Virus record (IMG/VR): IMGVR_UViG_3300008266_000014
Coordinates: 1-64,000 of that record
Source of the DNA: a virus
DNA length: 64,000 nt
Reading direction: 5' to 3' (one strand)
Made by a program: the position numbers and the translations under genes. Below the pieces are notes generated by a model, which was given only the letters and a program-made list of their open reading frames with translations, searched no databases and was not told the origin of the DNA. This document shows positions 1-6,612 of the stretch, piece after piece. Numbering within the stretch: position 1 is the first letter of the stretch; every line of letters starts with the position of its first letter.

Positions 1-95
1 TTTTGATATGGTATTCAATATCAAGGGGTGATTTATTTGGGATTGCTCTGGTATCTGTGGGATTCTTATTCTTCATGGCTTTGCTAGAAGATTGA
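1..95 (+). CDS. C-terminal end of a membrane protein (partial)
   Basis: One frame is open from the left edge to a TGA at 93-95. It encodes about 30 residues with a hydrophobic stretch (GIALVSVGFLFFMALL) and a short acidic end (ED). This looks like the last transmembrane helix of a small phage membrane protein whose start lies outside the window. It runs directly into the next gene, so they are probably co-transcribed. No family can be assigned from this fragment, and chance readthrough of a short frame cannot be excluded. Confidence 0.4.
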   Translation, partial: LIWYSISRGDLFGIALVSVGFLFFMALLED

Positions 96-119
96 TTGTA
101 TACTTTGGGGGTGTTAGGA

Positions 120-701
120 ATGGTATCTGATTTTATTGGGGTATATCCAAACTTGTTAAGTGATGAGGCTTGTGATACGACGATAGATTTGTTTGAGTTG
201 TTTGATAAGACGGGGCTTGCGAAGACAAGGCAGGAACTAGGTGATTATAACAGGCTTTCGAAAGATGACAAGAGCGTCTTTTTATCGTCAGCATATCAAA
301 AAGATACCTTTAATATCGAGAGTTATGTAGTGGGTAGTTATGTTGTGAATTCAGTATGGAGAGGCTATGAACAGTATAGCTCTGAGTATGGGATTTTATC
401 TGATCTGGGTGAGCATAGAATATATTCGTGCAAACTTCAGAGAACATATGTTGGTGGCGGATACCATATTTGGCATTGCGAACAGTCGGAAAGAAGTAAC
501 TCAAACAGGATTCTTGCCTATACTGTATACCTGAATGATGTTGATGATGGAGGTGAAACTGAGTTCCTCTATCTCCACAAACGAATTCCAGCTAAAAAAG
601 GAACTGTATGTATATTTCCAGCATCGTTCACCCATACACATCGAGGCAATCCCCCTCTCTCAAATACCAAATATATTGCAACAGGGTGGATTGAATTTTG
701 A
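120..701 (+). CDS. 2OG-Fe(II) oxygenase, prolyl-hydroxylase-like
   Basis: A protein of about 193 residues with the double-stranded beta-helix signature of 2-oxoglutarate/Fe(II) dioxygenases. Visible elements are an H-x-E metal pair (H119, E121) after GGGYHIW, a strand with LNDVDDGGETEF, the second metal-binding histidine in FTHTHRG (H172 or H174), and a basic residue near 184 that could hold 2-oxoglutarate. The frame also opens with TTG at 96, but ATG 120 follows a purine-rich stretch and is the better start. It is one of four oxygenases in the window. Such enzymes are common in T4-like marine phages, and substrates are mostly unknown (protein prolyl or aspartyl, or nucleobase). Family is secure; substrate is not. 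Confidence 0.8.
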   Translation: MVSDFIGVYPNLLSDEACDTTIDLFELFDKTGLAKTRQELGDYNRLSKDDKSVFLSSAYQKDTFNIESYVVGSYVVNSVWRGYEQYSSEYGILSDLGEHRIYSCKLQRTYVGGGYHIWHCEQSERSNSNRILAYTVYLNDVDDGGETEFLYLHKRIPAKKGTVCIFPASFTHTHRGNPPLSNTKYIATGWIEF

Positions 702-874
702 GATACTGGGTATATGACGAAGACAACGTGTTGATTCGTAAGTTTCACATGAAGGAAGATGCAATCAAGTTTCTTCAAGAAGGCTGGAGACTCGAGGTAA
801 TCAAAATACCAAAGGTCAAAAGAAAAGATGTTCTTGAAGAGATGATGAAAAATCTAGGTGAATCCCCGATATAG
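698..874 (+). CDS. Small conserved T4-like phage protein, 58 aa
   Basis: An uninterrupted frame of 58 codons begins at a TTG overlapping the stop of the upstream oxygenase (TTGA). The product starts RYWVYDEDNVLIRKFHMKE and continues with a basic linker and an acidic-to-amphipathic helix ending ESPI. The overlapping start, the sensible composition and a recalled resemblance to short cyanophage proteins beginning MRYWVFDED support a real gene. It has no recognisable catalytic motif. The TTG start is the weak point. Confidence 0.6.
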   Translation: MRYWVYDEDNVLIRKFHMKEDAIKFLQEGWRLEVIKIPKVKRKDVLEEMMKNLGESPI

Positions 875-884
875 GAGAAAGACA

Positions 885-1151
885 TTGTATACTGTATATG
901 AAATGACGTTCAATAAAACTGGTGAAGTGTATGTAGGCTGTACCTCATCCCCCCTCAATATCAGAATGTCACATCACAAGTACGATCAGTACCGCCGTGA
1001 TAACAAACTTCATAAGCACATTCGAAAGCATGGATTTGATGTTACTATGAAGGCTGTCAAAAAATTTAACGATCGCCGTGATGCTCTGAATTTTGAAGCG
1101 AAGCAGATCAAAAAGTCTGGGACGTTAAATATGAATCATGCTACCAAGTAG
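885..1151 (+). CDS. GIY-YIG domain protein, possible homing-type nuclease
   Basis: About 89 residues, essentially one GIY-YIG domain. The first motif reads YTVYEM and the second VYVGCTS, followed by the conserved arginine in LNIRMSHHK, a histidine/lysine-rich helix, a glutamate in NFEAKQI and a terminal asparagine-rich LNMNHA. The frame is open from a GTG at 858, but AGGAGAA at 873-879 points to the TTG at 885. GIY-YIG nucleases in T4-like phages are homing endonucleases or stand-alone nickases. This one lacks a separate DNA-binding region, so target recognition is unclear. It lies within the small accessory gene cluster with no intron in view. Confidence 0.7.
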   Translation: MYTVYEMTFNKTGEVYVGCTSSPLNIRMSHHKYDQYRRDNKLHKHIRKHGFDVTMKAVKKFNDRRDALNFEAKQIKKSGTLNMNHATK

Positions 1152-1160
1152 ATATACTTA

Positions 1161-1355
1161 ATGATGGAAAAAGATCAATTGAAAAGGTTGATCGAAGAAG
1201 AGCGTGCCAGAGTTCTTGACGTGTACAGGGGAATTCAAAATGGCACGCTCTCTTTTGACGACTTCTGGTATGGGTTCCTTGATGATGCAAGAAATCAGGC
1301 TTTTGGTGAAGGATACCTGCACGCCAAGGACGAGATGTCAGAGGATTACAAATGA
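1161..1355 (+). CDS. Hypothetical protein, 64 aa
   Basis: A 64-residue product rich in charged helical residues (MEKDQLKRLIEEERARV at the start, YLHAKDEMSEDYK at the end) with an aromatic DDFWYGFLDDA centre. It is probably a small soluble all-alpha protein. Its last codons overlap the next gene by ATGA, which supports translation coupling. ATG 1164 is an equally possible start. No family is recognised. Confidence 0.55.
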   Translation: MMEKDQLKRLIEEERARVLDVYRGIQNGTLSFDDFWYGFLDDARNQAFGEGYLHAKDEMSEDYK

Positions 1356-1513
1356 TCAATAAAATCAGACAGTGTTGTAATAATAATTGCAATCAGGGAA
1401 GATATTGCGAAATACGAGCACTCGAGAAACATCAGAGTAAAAACAAATTTCCGCTCGATCAACTCCTCCTTGCTGTTCTGATTATTTTTGTGATGTACCT
1501 ATTCTTATGGTAA
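1352..1513 (+). CDS. Cys-rich small membrane protein, 53 aa
   Basis: Read from ATG 1352, which overlaps the preceding stop. The 53-residue product has four cysteines near the N-terminus (positions 8, 9, 13, 19), a basic middle (EKHQSKNK) and a C-terminal hydrophobic helix (LLLAVLIIFVMYLFLW) that ends the protein. The layout suggests a tail-anchored inner-membrane protein with a cytoplasmic cysteine knuckle that might bind metal. It overlaps the next gene by 7 bases. No known family. Confidence 0.55.
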   Translation: MINKIRQCCNNNCNQGRYCEIRALEKHQSKNKFPLDQLLLAVLIIFVMYLFLW

Positions 1514-1911
1514 GATATAACAAAAAAGGAATTCATAGTAACAGCTACCAAGGAGACTATAAACGTGTTCTTTGTGTTTGCTCTGCCGGCATACTGCGCT
1601 CTGCAACTGCTGCACACATTCTTTGCCAACATCCATATCACTTCAATACTAGAAATGTTGGGACAGCTTCCTATGCGCTCATTCCTCTGACCGAAGATGT
1701 GATCCAATGGGCAGATGAAATAGTCTGCATGGAAGCAGAACATGAAGTAAAGGTCCGCGATATGATGATCGAAGCAATGTACAATAAACCAATTGTGACA
1801 CTCGATATCGAGGATATCTACGAATACCGTGACCCAAAACTAATTAAACTAATCCAGACGAAATATAATCAGCACATCGCAAGCCAGCTTCCGTACGACG
1901 ATAACTTCTAG
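1507..1911 (+). CDS. Low-molecular-weight protein-tyrosine-phosphatase-like protein
   Basis: 134 residues. A P-loop of the C-X5-R type is seen as VCSAGILRS (C25 nucleophile, R31), preceded by a hydrophobic strand (RVLCV). The family's general-acid loop is recognisable as LDIEDIYEYRDP around residues 99-110 (D100 or D103). These match the LMW-PTP / arsenate-reductase-like fold, although the domain is somewhat shorter than the usual ~150 residues. Small phosphatase-like proteins of this kind occur in T4-like cyanophages. The target may be host phosphoproteins or a small phosphoester. ATG 1507 overlaps the upstream small membrane gene, suggesting coupled translation. Confidence 0.75.
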   Translation: MVRYNKKGIHSNSYQGDYKRVLCVCSAGILRSATAAHILCQHPYHFNTRNVGTASYALIPLTEDVIQWADEIVCMEAEHEVKVRDMMIEAMYNKPIVTLDIEDIYEYRDPKLIKLIQTKYNQHIASQLPYDDNF

Positions 1912-1921
1912 GAGAAAATAG

Positions 1922-2152
1922 ATGGGAAGATATAGATCATACACTTCCGAAATTGAAGTAACCCTCGACGATTGGAATGACGAAGAATTACTCACCGAGA
2001 TCCAAAACCGTGGTATCTCAGTAGCAGCAGTTGATAACCCAGAAGAATCAAACGACCTTCTAAACGAGATCTGGCGCCTGAGAAGGAATGGTGAGGAATA
2101 CGATCACCTGATGGACAAATTACTATACAACACCCTTGGAGTAGTGGTATGA
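1922..2152 (+). CDS. Hypothetical protein, 76 aa
   Basis: Begins at ATG 1922 after TAGGAGAAAATAG, a good ribosome binding site. The 76-residue product is acidic, with EIEVTLDDWNDEELLTEI at the front and a helical EEYDHLMDKLLYNTL at the end. The N-terminal LDDWNDEEL pattern recalls short phage proteins that mediate protein contacts, but no family can be named. It follows the phosphatase gene by 10 bases. Confidence 0.55.
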   Translation: MGRYRSYTSEIEVTLDDWNDEELLTEIQNRGISVAAVDNPEESNDLLNEIWRLRRNGEEYDHLMDKLLYNTLGVVV

Positions 2153-2190
2153 TTATTGAACTACTATATTCTGGCTTATAGAACTATTCC

Positions 2191-2877
2191 GTGAAAAGAG
2201 AACTCCTCTTCCCCACTTGTGTTTTTCGCACATCGATTAACGCTCTTACCTACGATAAAGAGCAACTTGTTGCAGATATGATGTTTAACTACAACAAGAC
2301 CCCTCAATACAATAAATGGGATGATGAGTCAATCACCCATCATATCTACGCAAGCAGCGATACAGACTTTCATGCCATGGGTATGAAAGCCGTTAAAGCC
2401 GATAAGTATGGGCTGATTAAAATTTATGACAGTGTGGTGGAACAGTTCTTTAGAGAGCTAAATCACCTTGGCAATATTGAATACTTTTGGGATGTTCAGA
2501 ACATTTCAATCAACACTCAATATATGCGCGAACACCACCACTATGATATTGATTTTGACAGAAAACAAAACGGGTTTCCATTTTACTCTTTCGTTCATTA
2601 CATATCATTCAATCAATCTGTTCACGGGGAGACAGTATTTGTGAACCCAACAACAGCTATGTCGTACGATTTTCTTACACCCCTATCCAAACACTTCGAC
2701 AACCAAAATTGTGATGCCTCTGTTTATTTTTCTGACTGGGTTTTAAATGTAAAAGAAGATGAGATTGTCTTTTTTCCATCTTTTTTAAAACACAGAGTTG
2801 CAAGTACACTCGATCCAAACTATCCAAGAATAACATCTGCTGGTAATATCTCTGTTGTAACTAATAACTATGTTTAA
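2191..2877 (+). CDS. 2OG-Fe(II) oxygenase (2OG-FeII_Oxy_5-like)
   Basis: 228 residues. The protein opens with the LFPTCVFRT strand typical of this family. The metal triad is H117-x-D119 in REHHHYDID and H201 in FFPSFLKHRV, and R213 in YPRITSAGNIS is the likely 2-oxoglutarate salt-bridge residue. The layout matches the phage family often labelled putative 2OG-Fe(II) oxygenase (Pfam 2OG-FeII_Oxy_5). It starts at GTG 2191 with no strong Shine-Dalgarno site, and overlaps the next gene by 8 bases. The substrate is unknown. It is not closely similar to the other three oxygenases here, so it was probably acquired separately. Confidence 0.8.
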   Translation: MKRELLFPTCVFRTSINALTYDKEQLVADMMFNYNKTPQYNKWDDESITHHIYASSDTDFHAMGMKAVKADKYGLIKIYDSVVEQFFRELNHLGNIEYFWDVQNISINTQYMREHHHYDIDFDRKQNGFPFYSFVHYISFNQSVHGETVFVNPTTAMSYDFLTPLSKHFDNQNCDASVYFSDWVLNVKEDEIVFFPSFLKHRVASTLDPNYPRITSAGNISVVTNNYV

Positions 2878-3625
2878 CTTCTTTAAGAAACCCCCCAAGG
2901 TAGAGTTCTTCAACGTCAACCCAGGCGTTGCTCAGTTCATGCCTCTGATTCCAGCAAAAGATCTAAAAAGAAACTGGGTGGAGAATGCGCGCAGGGATTT
3001 TTCTGAGGTGAGAAAAAATCCCGACTGGAAAAACCACGAACTTTCACATACTGCCAGATGTCCAGGAATATTCAGCCTATTAAGACATGGTTGGGTATTG
3101 CGCACGTGGTTTGATGTAGTCGTTGAAACCAATGGGGATGGGAGAACATTTAAATGGAGAGCACCAGCCAACCCTTCGAAAGATGTGCCCTTTGATTGGC
3201 ATGGTGAACAGCAACTTTTCGATTACTTCTCTCAGTGGCCAAGTAACACACTTACAAGTGTGCTCAAGTTCATGACAGGGTGGAGATGTAATGTTCCACA
3301 CGGATACTATTTGATGGAAATCCCTATACCCTACAACGAAGAAACAAGATTCACTACACTTCCAGGATTTTTTTATAGGGAGTCTGGTATAGCTCATATG
3401 AACACCCAGATTCTTTGGCATGTAATGAATGGTAACACACTTATAAAAGCTGGCACTCCCATCAGCCAACTCATTCTCCTACCAAAGGAAACTCATGATT
3501 TTGTGTGTAGGGATGAAAAGAAAGAGGATAGAATGGTGATCGACACACTTTACAAATCCTCAAAGTTTGTGTACAATTATGGTGAACTGAAAAAGCTTTT
3601 TGGAGGTAGAAATGAGTCTTTATGA
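2870..3625 (+). CDS. Conserved phage protein, paralogue of the 6613-7272 product
   Basis: 251 residues of unknown function. Ordered blocks are a variable N-terminus with basic FFKKPPK, then TARCPGIFSLLRHGWV, VVETNGDG, a tryptophan-rich middle, and IPIPYNEETRFTTLPGFF, ILWHVMNG and LIKAGTPISQLILLPK. The same blocks recur in the same order in the protein at 6613-7272 (HTSRCPGIIG, IHTNGDG, MPIPLSDRNEFT, LFWHSLND, VIKKGTPLQQYIM). They suggest a compact beta-rich enzyme or binding domain. The RCPG...HGW pattern weakly recalls DUF6065 proteins, but I cannot confirm that. It overlaps genes on both sides. Confidence 0.65.
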   Translation: MFNFFKKPPKVEFFNVNPGVAQFMPLIPAKDLKRNWVENARRDFSEVRKNPDWKNHELSHTARCPGIFSLLRHGWVLRTWFDVVVETNGDGRTFKWRAPANPSKDVPFDWHGEQQLFDYFSQWPSNTLTSVLKFMTGWRCNVPHGYYLMEIPIPYNEETRFTTLPGFFYRESGIAHMNTQILWHVMNGNTLIKAGTPISQLILLPKETHDFVCRDEKKEDRMVIDTLYKSSKFVYNYGELKKLFGGRNESL

Positions 3626-4064
3626 ATATGCAGAACGTGAGCTGGATTTAATAGGTTTAACCGATGATGGTAATATGAATGGGATGATGCGAAAGCATAT
3701 CCTCCATATGGTTAATGAATTTTCAAAAGAAGGTCATACTGGCTTTTCTGCTAACTATGCTCTATCGCTTCTAAAAAAACTGCTTGCATTTGAACCGCTG
3801 GCTCCACTCACAGGTGAAGACTGGGAGTGGTCTGATGTATCTGATCAGGCTGAGAAACCACTATGGCAAAACGCTCGCTGCAGTAGAGTCTTCAAAGACG
3901 AGAATGGTGCTTATGATATTGAAGGTAAAGTATTCTGGAACTGGGTAGTTGAAGAGAACGGCGAGAAGTTCAAATCATTTTATACATCAAAAGACAGTCG
4001 AGTCTATATCAGCTTTCCCTATGTTCCTGAGACTGTTTACGAAGAAGTAGACAACCATGAGTAA
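3612..4064 (+). CDS. Conserved phage hypothetical protein, 150 aa
   Basis: The frame is open from TTG 3600, but GGAGGT at 3602-3607 directs translation to ATG 3612 (MSLYEYAERELDLIG). The C-terminal half carries the motif QNARCSRVFKDENGAYDIEGK followed by SFYTSKDSRVYISFPYVP. That pattern (RCS.VFK ... SxDSRV.I.FPY) is recalled from many phage proteins of unknown function. The N-terminal half is helical. It overlaps the upstream gene by 14 bases and the nucleotidase gene by 8, so it belongs to the same translation-coupled string. A role in nucleotide metabolism is possible from context only. Confidence 0.65.
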   Translation: MSLYEYAERELDLIGLTDDGNMNGMMRKHILHMVNEFSKEGHTGFSANYALSLLKKLLAFEPLAPLTGEDWEWSDVSDQAEKPLWQNARCSRVFKDENGAYDIEGKVFWNWVVEENGEKFKSFYTSKDSRVYISFPYVPETVYEEVDNHE

Positions 4065-4587
4065 AAGATCCATCTATATCGACATGGACGGAGTCGTTGC
4101 AGATTTCGATAAGTACATCTCTGCATTTCTTGGCCGCCAAATTGGATGGGATGTCCTGGACATTACCGAAGAAGAATGGGCTCGTATTGCGGAAATCGAT
4201 AATTTATACTATCAACTTGATCTAATTGATGAGTCAACTCGCATGGTTGCACTCTGCAAGTCGTTTTCTACTCGGTTTGACATCAGTTTCTTGACTGCGA
4301 TCCCACGTCAGACAACAATGCCATCCGCAAAAGACGATAAAACACGCTGGCTATACAAATATTTCCCTGGAATTCCAATTAATTTTGGCCCTTTTTCGCG
4401 CGATAAACAGAAGTGGTGCAGAGAATTCGACATTTTAATTGACGATAAGCCCGAAAACATCGAGCAATGGGCAGCAAAAGGCGGTTGCGCCATCCTCCAT
4501 AAAGGAACATCTCGTCAAGATTACGACAAAACCATTACAAATATATTAATGGCAGTTGAAAACCCACAATCAAGAATGTATTTATAG
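4057..4587 (+). CDS. 5'(3')-deoxyribonucleotidase, HAD superfamily
   Basis: 176 residues with all landmarks of NT5C-type HAD phosphatases. The nucleophile motif is IYIDMDGVVADFD (D9 and D11), motif II is FLTAIP (T80), a lysine follows in RDKQKW, and the distal acidic motif is DILIDDKPENI (D129/D130). The family removes phosphate from deoxyribonucleoside monophosphates. Phages use such enzymes to tune dNTP pools or to salvage host nucleotides. Length and motif spacing are normal, so it is likely active. It is the last gene of the first cluster; 124 noncoding bases follow. Confidence 0.85.
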   Translation: MSKRSIYIDMDGVVADFDKYISAFLGRQIGWDVLDITEEEWARIAEIDNLYYQLDLIDESTRMVALCKSFSTRFDISFLTAIPRQTTMPSAKDDKTRWLYKYFPGIPINFGPFSRDKQKWCREFDILIDDKPENIEQWAAKGGCAILHKGTSRQDYDKTITNILMAVENPQSRMYL

Positions 4588-4711
4588 TTGTTAAACATGT
4601 AATTCTTGCAAAAAACGCGGGAAATTAAGCCAAAAAAATAGTTGACCCCTAATTATTTTTGCATGACCATGCACTTGTAGTTTTCATTTGAACTCTTTTT
4701 GGAGATACATT

Positions 4712-5671
4712 ATGGCACACATGGTCGAAACAATGGCTTACGCGGGTGAAACTCCTTGGCACGGTCTTGGCAAACCAGTTCCAGCAGATCTTTCACCCTG
4801 GCAAATGCTTGATGCAGCTGGGCTAGATTGGAAAGTAGAAAAGATTCCTTCTTTTGCCAACATTAAAGGTAAACAAGTATACACCGGTAAAGATGCTCTT
4901 GTTCGTTCTACCGATGGTCGTATTCTGGATGTGGTGTCGCAGGACTGGAATCCTCTTCAAAATGAAGAAGCATTTGAGTTCTTCAATGATTTTGTTCACT
5001 CTGGTGATATGGAGATGCACACCGCTGGTTCGTTGAAAAATGGTCAGATTGTGTGGGCTCTTGCAAAAGTGAAAGAATCGTTCGAAGTGTTCAATGGAGA
5101 TCAGGTTGATTCATATCTATTGTTTACTCTACCTCACAAGTTTGGTCAGTCTATTGACGTTCGCTTTACCCCGATACGTGTGGTCTGCAACAACACTCTT
5201 ACACTATCACTTAGCACTAAATCAGATAATATGGTGAAGGTATCACATCGCCGCCAGTTTGATGGTGATGAAGTAAAACAGATGTTGGGTATTGCATCTG
5301 ATAAGTTGGCCAAGTACAAAGAGATGGCAAAATTCTTGGGCTCCAAGAAATACAAACAAGAATCCATTATTGAGTATTTTGATCGCATCTTTCCTGTTAA
5401 TGCTTACGGTCGTTCTAAGAACGAGGAAACCAAGGTCAAGAAACAACATTCAGATAATGCTGTTCTTGCAATGCAGGCTCTTGAAGAACAGCCTGGAGCA
5501 AACTTTGCGAAGGGGTCTTGGTGGCAAGCATTTAACGCAGTCACATTCTTGACTGACCATATCGTTGGTAAGACTCAGGAAAATCGTTTGACGTCTGCTT
5601 GGTATGGTCCTAACAAGGCATTGAAGGTAAAGGCGCTTGAGACTGCTGTTGAAATGGCGGAGGCAGCATGA
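4712..5671 (+). CDS. DUF932 phage/plasmid-like protein
   Basis: 319 residues from ATG 4712, chosen because GGAGATA sits 5-11 bases upstream; an earlier TTG at 4688 is less likely. The N-terminus (AYAGETPWHGLGKPV), DVVSQDWNPLQNEEAFEFF, the central FTPIRVVCNNTL and the late GSWWQAFNAVTFLTDHIVG are typical of the DUF932 / phage-plasmid-like family. That family is widespread on phages and plasmids and its biochemistry is undefined. The 124-base gap upstream holds a TTGACC (4642-4647) without a convincing -10 box, so the promoter is unclear. The stop overlaps the start of the lipoprotein gene (ATGA), indicating an operon. Confidence 0.85.
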   Translation: MAHMVETMAYAGETPWHGLGKPVPADLSPWQMLDAAGLDWKVEKIPSFANIKGKQVYTGKDALVRSTDGRILDVVSQDWNPLQNEEAFEFFNDFVHSGDMEMHTAGSLKNGQIVWALAKVKESFEVFNGDQVDSYLLFTLPHKFGQSIDVRFTPIRVVCNNTLTLSLSTKSDNMVKVSHRRQFDGDEVKQMLGIASDKLAKYKEMAKFLGSKKYKQESIIEYFDRIFPVNAYGRSKNEETKVKKQHSDNAVLAMQALEEQPGANFAKGSWWQAFNAVTFLTDHIVGKTQENRLTSAWYGPNKALKVKALETAVEMAEAA

Positions 5672-5790
5672 AGAAACTAGCATCGGTTCTGCTGGTGCTA
5701 GCTCTTACTGGATGTGGTACCGTTGGTGGTGCCATGTCCGGGATGGGTAAGGACCTATCGAAAGCAGGTGATTGGATCAGTAATAAATAA
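5668..5790 (+). CDS. Entericidin-like small lipoprotein, 40 aa
   Basis: ATG 5668 overlaps the DUF932 stop. The 40-residue product has a lipoprotein signal peptide (MKKLASVLLVLALTGC) with lipobox L-T-G-C, so Cys16 would be acylated. The remaining 24 residues are glycine-rich and end in an amphipathic stretch (GKDLSKAGDWISNK). The pattern GC-T--G--G-DLS--G--I resembles the entericidin family, small bacterial lipoproteins with toxin or antidote roles in cell lysis. A role in the host envelope during infection is inferred. Plain small lipoprotein is the safe reading; entericidin kinship rests on short similarity. Confidence 0.65.
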   Translation: MKKLASVLLVLALTGCGTVGGAMSGMGKDLSKAGDWISNK

Positions 5791-5871
5791 TGGTTTTCCC
5801 CAGTTAATTTTTAGCATTAACTTACTAGATAGTTAGTAGCCAATACTGGCTCAACTCATAAGGAGAAAAAT

Positions 5872-5946
5872 ATGAAGTGGACTGTTCCTACTGCAAATGA
5901 TATGCGTTTTGGTTTTGAAATCACAATGTATATCGCGAATCGTTAA
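5872..5946 (+). CDS. pqqA: PqqA, precursor peptide of pyrroloquinoline quinone
   Basis: A 24-codon gene starting at ATG 5872, with AGGAG at 5861-5865 six bases upstream. The peptide begins MKWTVP and ends FEITMYIANR. PqqA is the ribosomal peptide whose glutamate and tyrosine are cross-linked by PqqE/PqqD and trimmed to make PQQ. The diagnostic E-x3-Y pair is present as E16 and Y20, the same positions recalled for Methylobacterium PqqA. The surrounding pattern (KW start, R-x-G-x-E-[IV]-T-x-Y-x-x-N-R end) matches gammaproteobacterial-type PqqA. No pqqB, C, D, E or F is in the window, so maturation would rely on the host. The gene is bracketed by noncoding sequence and followed by a terminator, so it is likely made as a short abundant transcript. 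Confidence 0.93.
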   Translation: MKWTVPTANDMRFGFEITMYIANR

Positions 5947-5972
5947 TCAACCATCAACTAACACTTGATTGT

Positions 5973-5999
5973 TGAGCCCCTACTGGGGCTCATTTTTTT
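5973..5999 (+). terminator. Rho-independent terminator after pqqA
   Basis: An 8-bp stem (TGAGCCCC / GGGGCTCA) with a TACT loop is followed by seven T residues. A second, weaker hairpin just upstream (5947-5951 + 5953-5957 with 5965-5969 + 5971-5975) shares bases 5973-5975 with the terminator stem. The two compete slightly, which could allow partial readthrough into the rubrerythrin gene. Confidence 0.9.
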
Positions 6000-6011
6000 A
6001 CTGGAGACAAA

Positions 6012-6446
6012 ATGAACTTAAAAGGCACAAAGACTGAGTTGAATCTCAAAGAGGCATTTGCAGGTGAATCACAAGCGAATCGCCGTTATCTATACTTCGC
6101 AAACATGGCTGACATTGAAGGGTCTCCTGAAGTAGCTGCTGTGTTCCGCCACACTGCTGAAGGTGAAACAGGTCACGCACATGGCCACATGGAATACCTT
6201 TTGAACGGTGCTGCTGGTGATCCTGCTACAGGTATGCAAGTTAAGAACGTAGCTGAAGCTCTTGAATCAGCTATTGAAGGTGAGACACACGAATACACCG
6301 ATATGTATCCTGGTATGGCAAAGACTGCTCGTGATGAAGGGTTTGATGAAATTGCTGACTGGTTTGAAACTCTTGCTAAGGCAGAACGTAGCCATGCTGG
6401 TAAGTTTAAGAAAACACTTGATGCTTATAACGCGGGCGTACAATGA
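6012..6446 (+). CDS. Rubrerythrin (diiron, without rubredoxin domain)
   Basis: 144 residues forming a ferritin-like four-helix bundle. All diiron ligands expected for rubrerythrin are present with normal spacing: E19, E52 and H55 (GETGH), E91 and E94 (GETHE), E125 and H128 (AERSH). The rubredoxin Cys4 domain that follows in classical rubrerythrin is absent, so electrons must come from a separate protein. The family reduces hydrogen peroxide. In a phage this would protect the infected cell from oxidative stress. ATG 6012 is preceded by CTGGAGACAAA. It is the first gene after the pqqA terminator and overlaps the next gene by ATGA. The high match to the family suggests acquisition from a bacterium. 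Confidence 0.9.
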   Translation: MNLKGTKTELNLKEAFAGESQANRRYLYFANMADIEGSPEVAAVFRHTAEGETGHAHGHMEYLLNGAAGDPATGMQVKNVAEALESAIEGETHEYTDMYPGMAKTARDEGFDEIADWFETLAKAERSHAGKFKKTLDAYNAGVQ

Positions 6447-6580
6447 GTCTCTCGCCAGAATCAAAAAACTCTGGCAGCAAGACTTGGTTAGACCACTTTG
6501 AGCGTTGGTTTGATATTGCTCTAAGGTTTGGTTGGGTCTTGTTCATCTACGTTGTCGTAACAGGTAATTACATTAGATAG
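6443..6580 (+). CDS. Small single-pass membrane protein, 45 aa
   Basis: ATG 6443 overlaps the rubrerythrin stop. The product has a polar N-terminus ([15 protein letters not shown]), an amphipathic DHFERWFDIALRFG, and a hydrophobic segment WVLFIYVVVT ending in GNYIR. It is probably a small inner-membrane protein translated with rubrerythrin. No family is recognised. Confidence 0.55.
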   Translation: MSLSPESKNSGSKTWLDHFERWFDIALRFGWVLFIYVVVTGNYIR

Positions 6581-6612
6581 TAAACTTTCATTAGTTTTGA
6601 CCCAGCTATATC

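Noticed and set aside
2149-2181. Ten-codon ORF between 2152 and the oxygenase gene
   Set aside because: Too short, no ribosome binding site, no resemblance to known peptides.
4642-4670. Sigma70 promoter before the DUF932 gene
   Set aside because: TTGACC is a good -35 box but no acceptable -10 box lies 16-18 bases downstream.
5782-5789. Late promoter box before pqqA
   Set aside because: AATAAATA coincides with the last codons of the lipoprotein gene (AAT AAA TAA) and is 83 bases from pqqA; chance match is likely.
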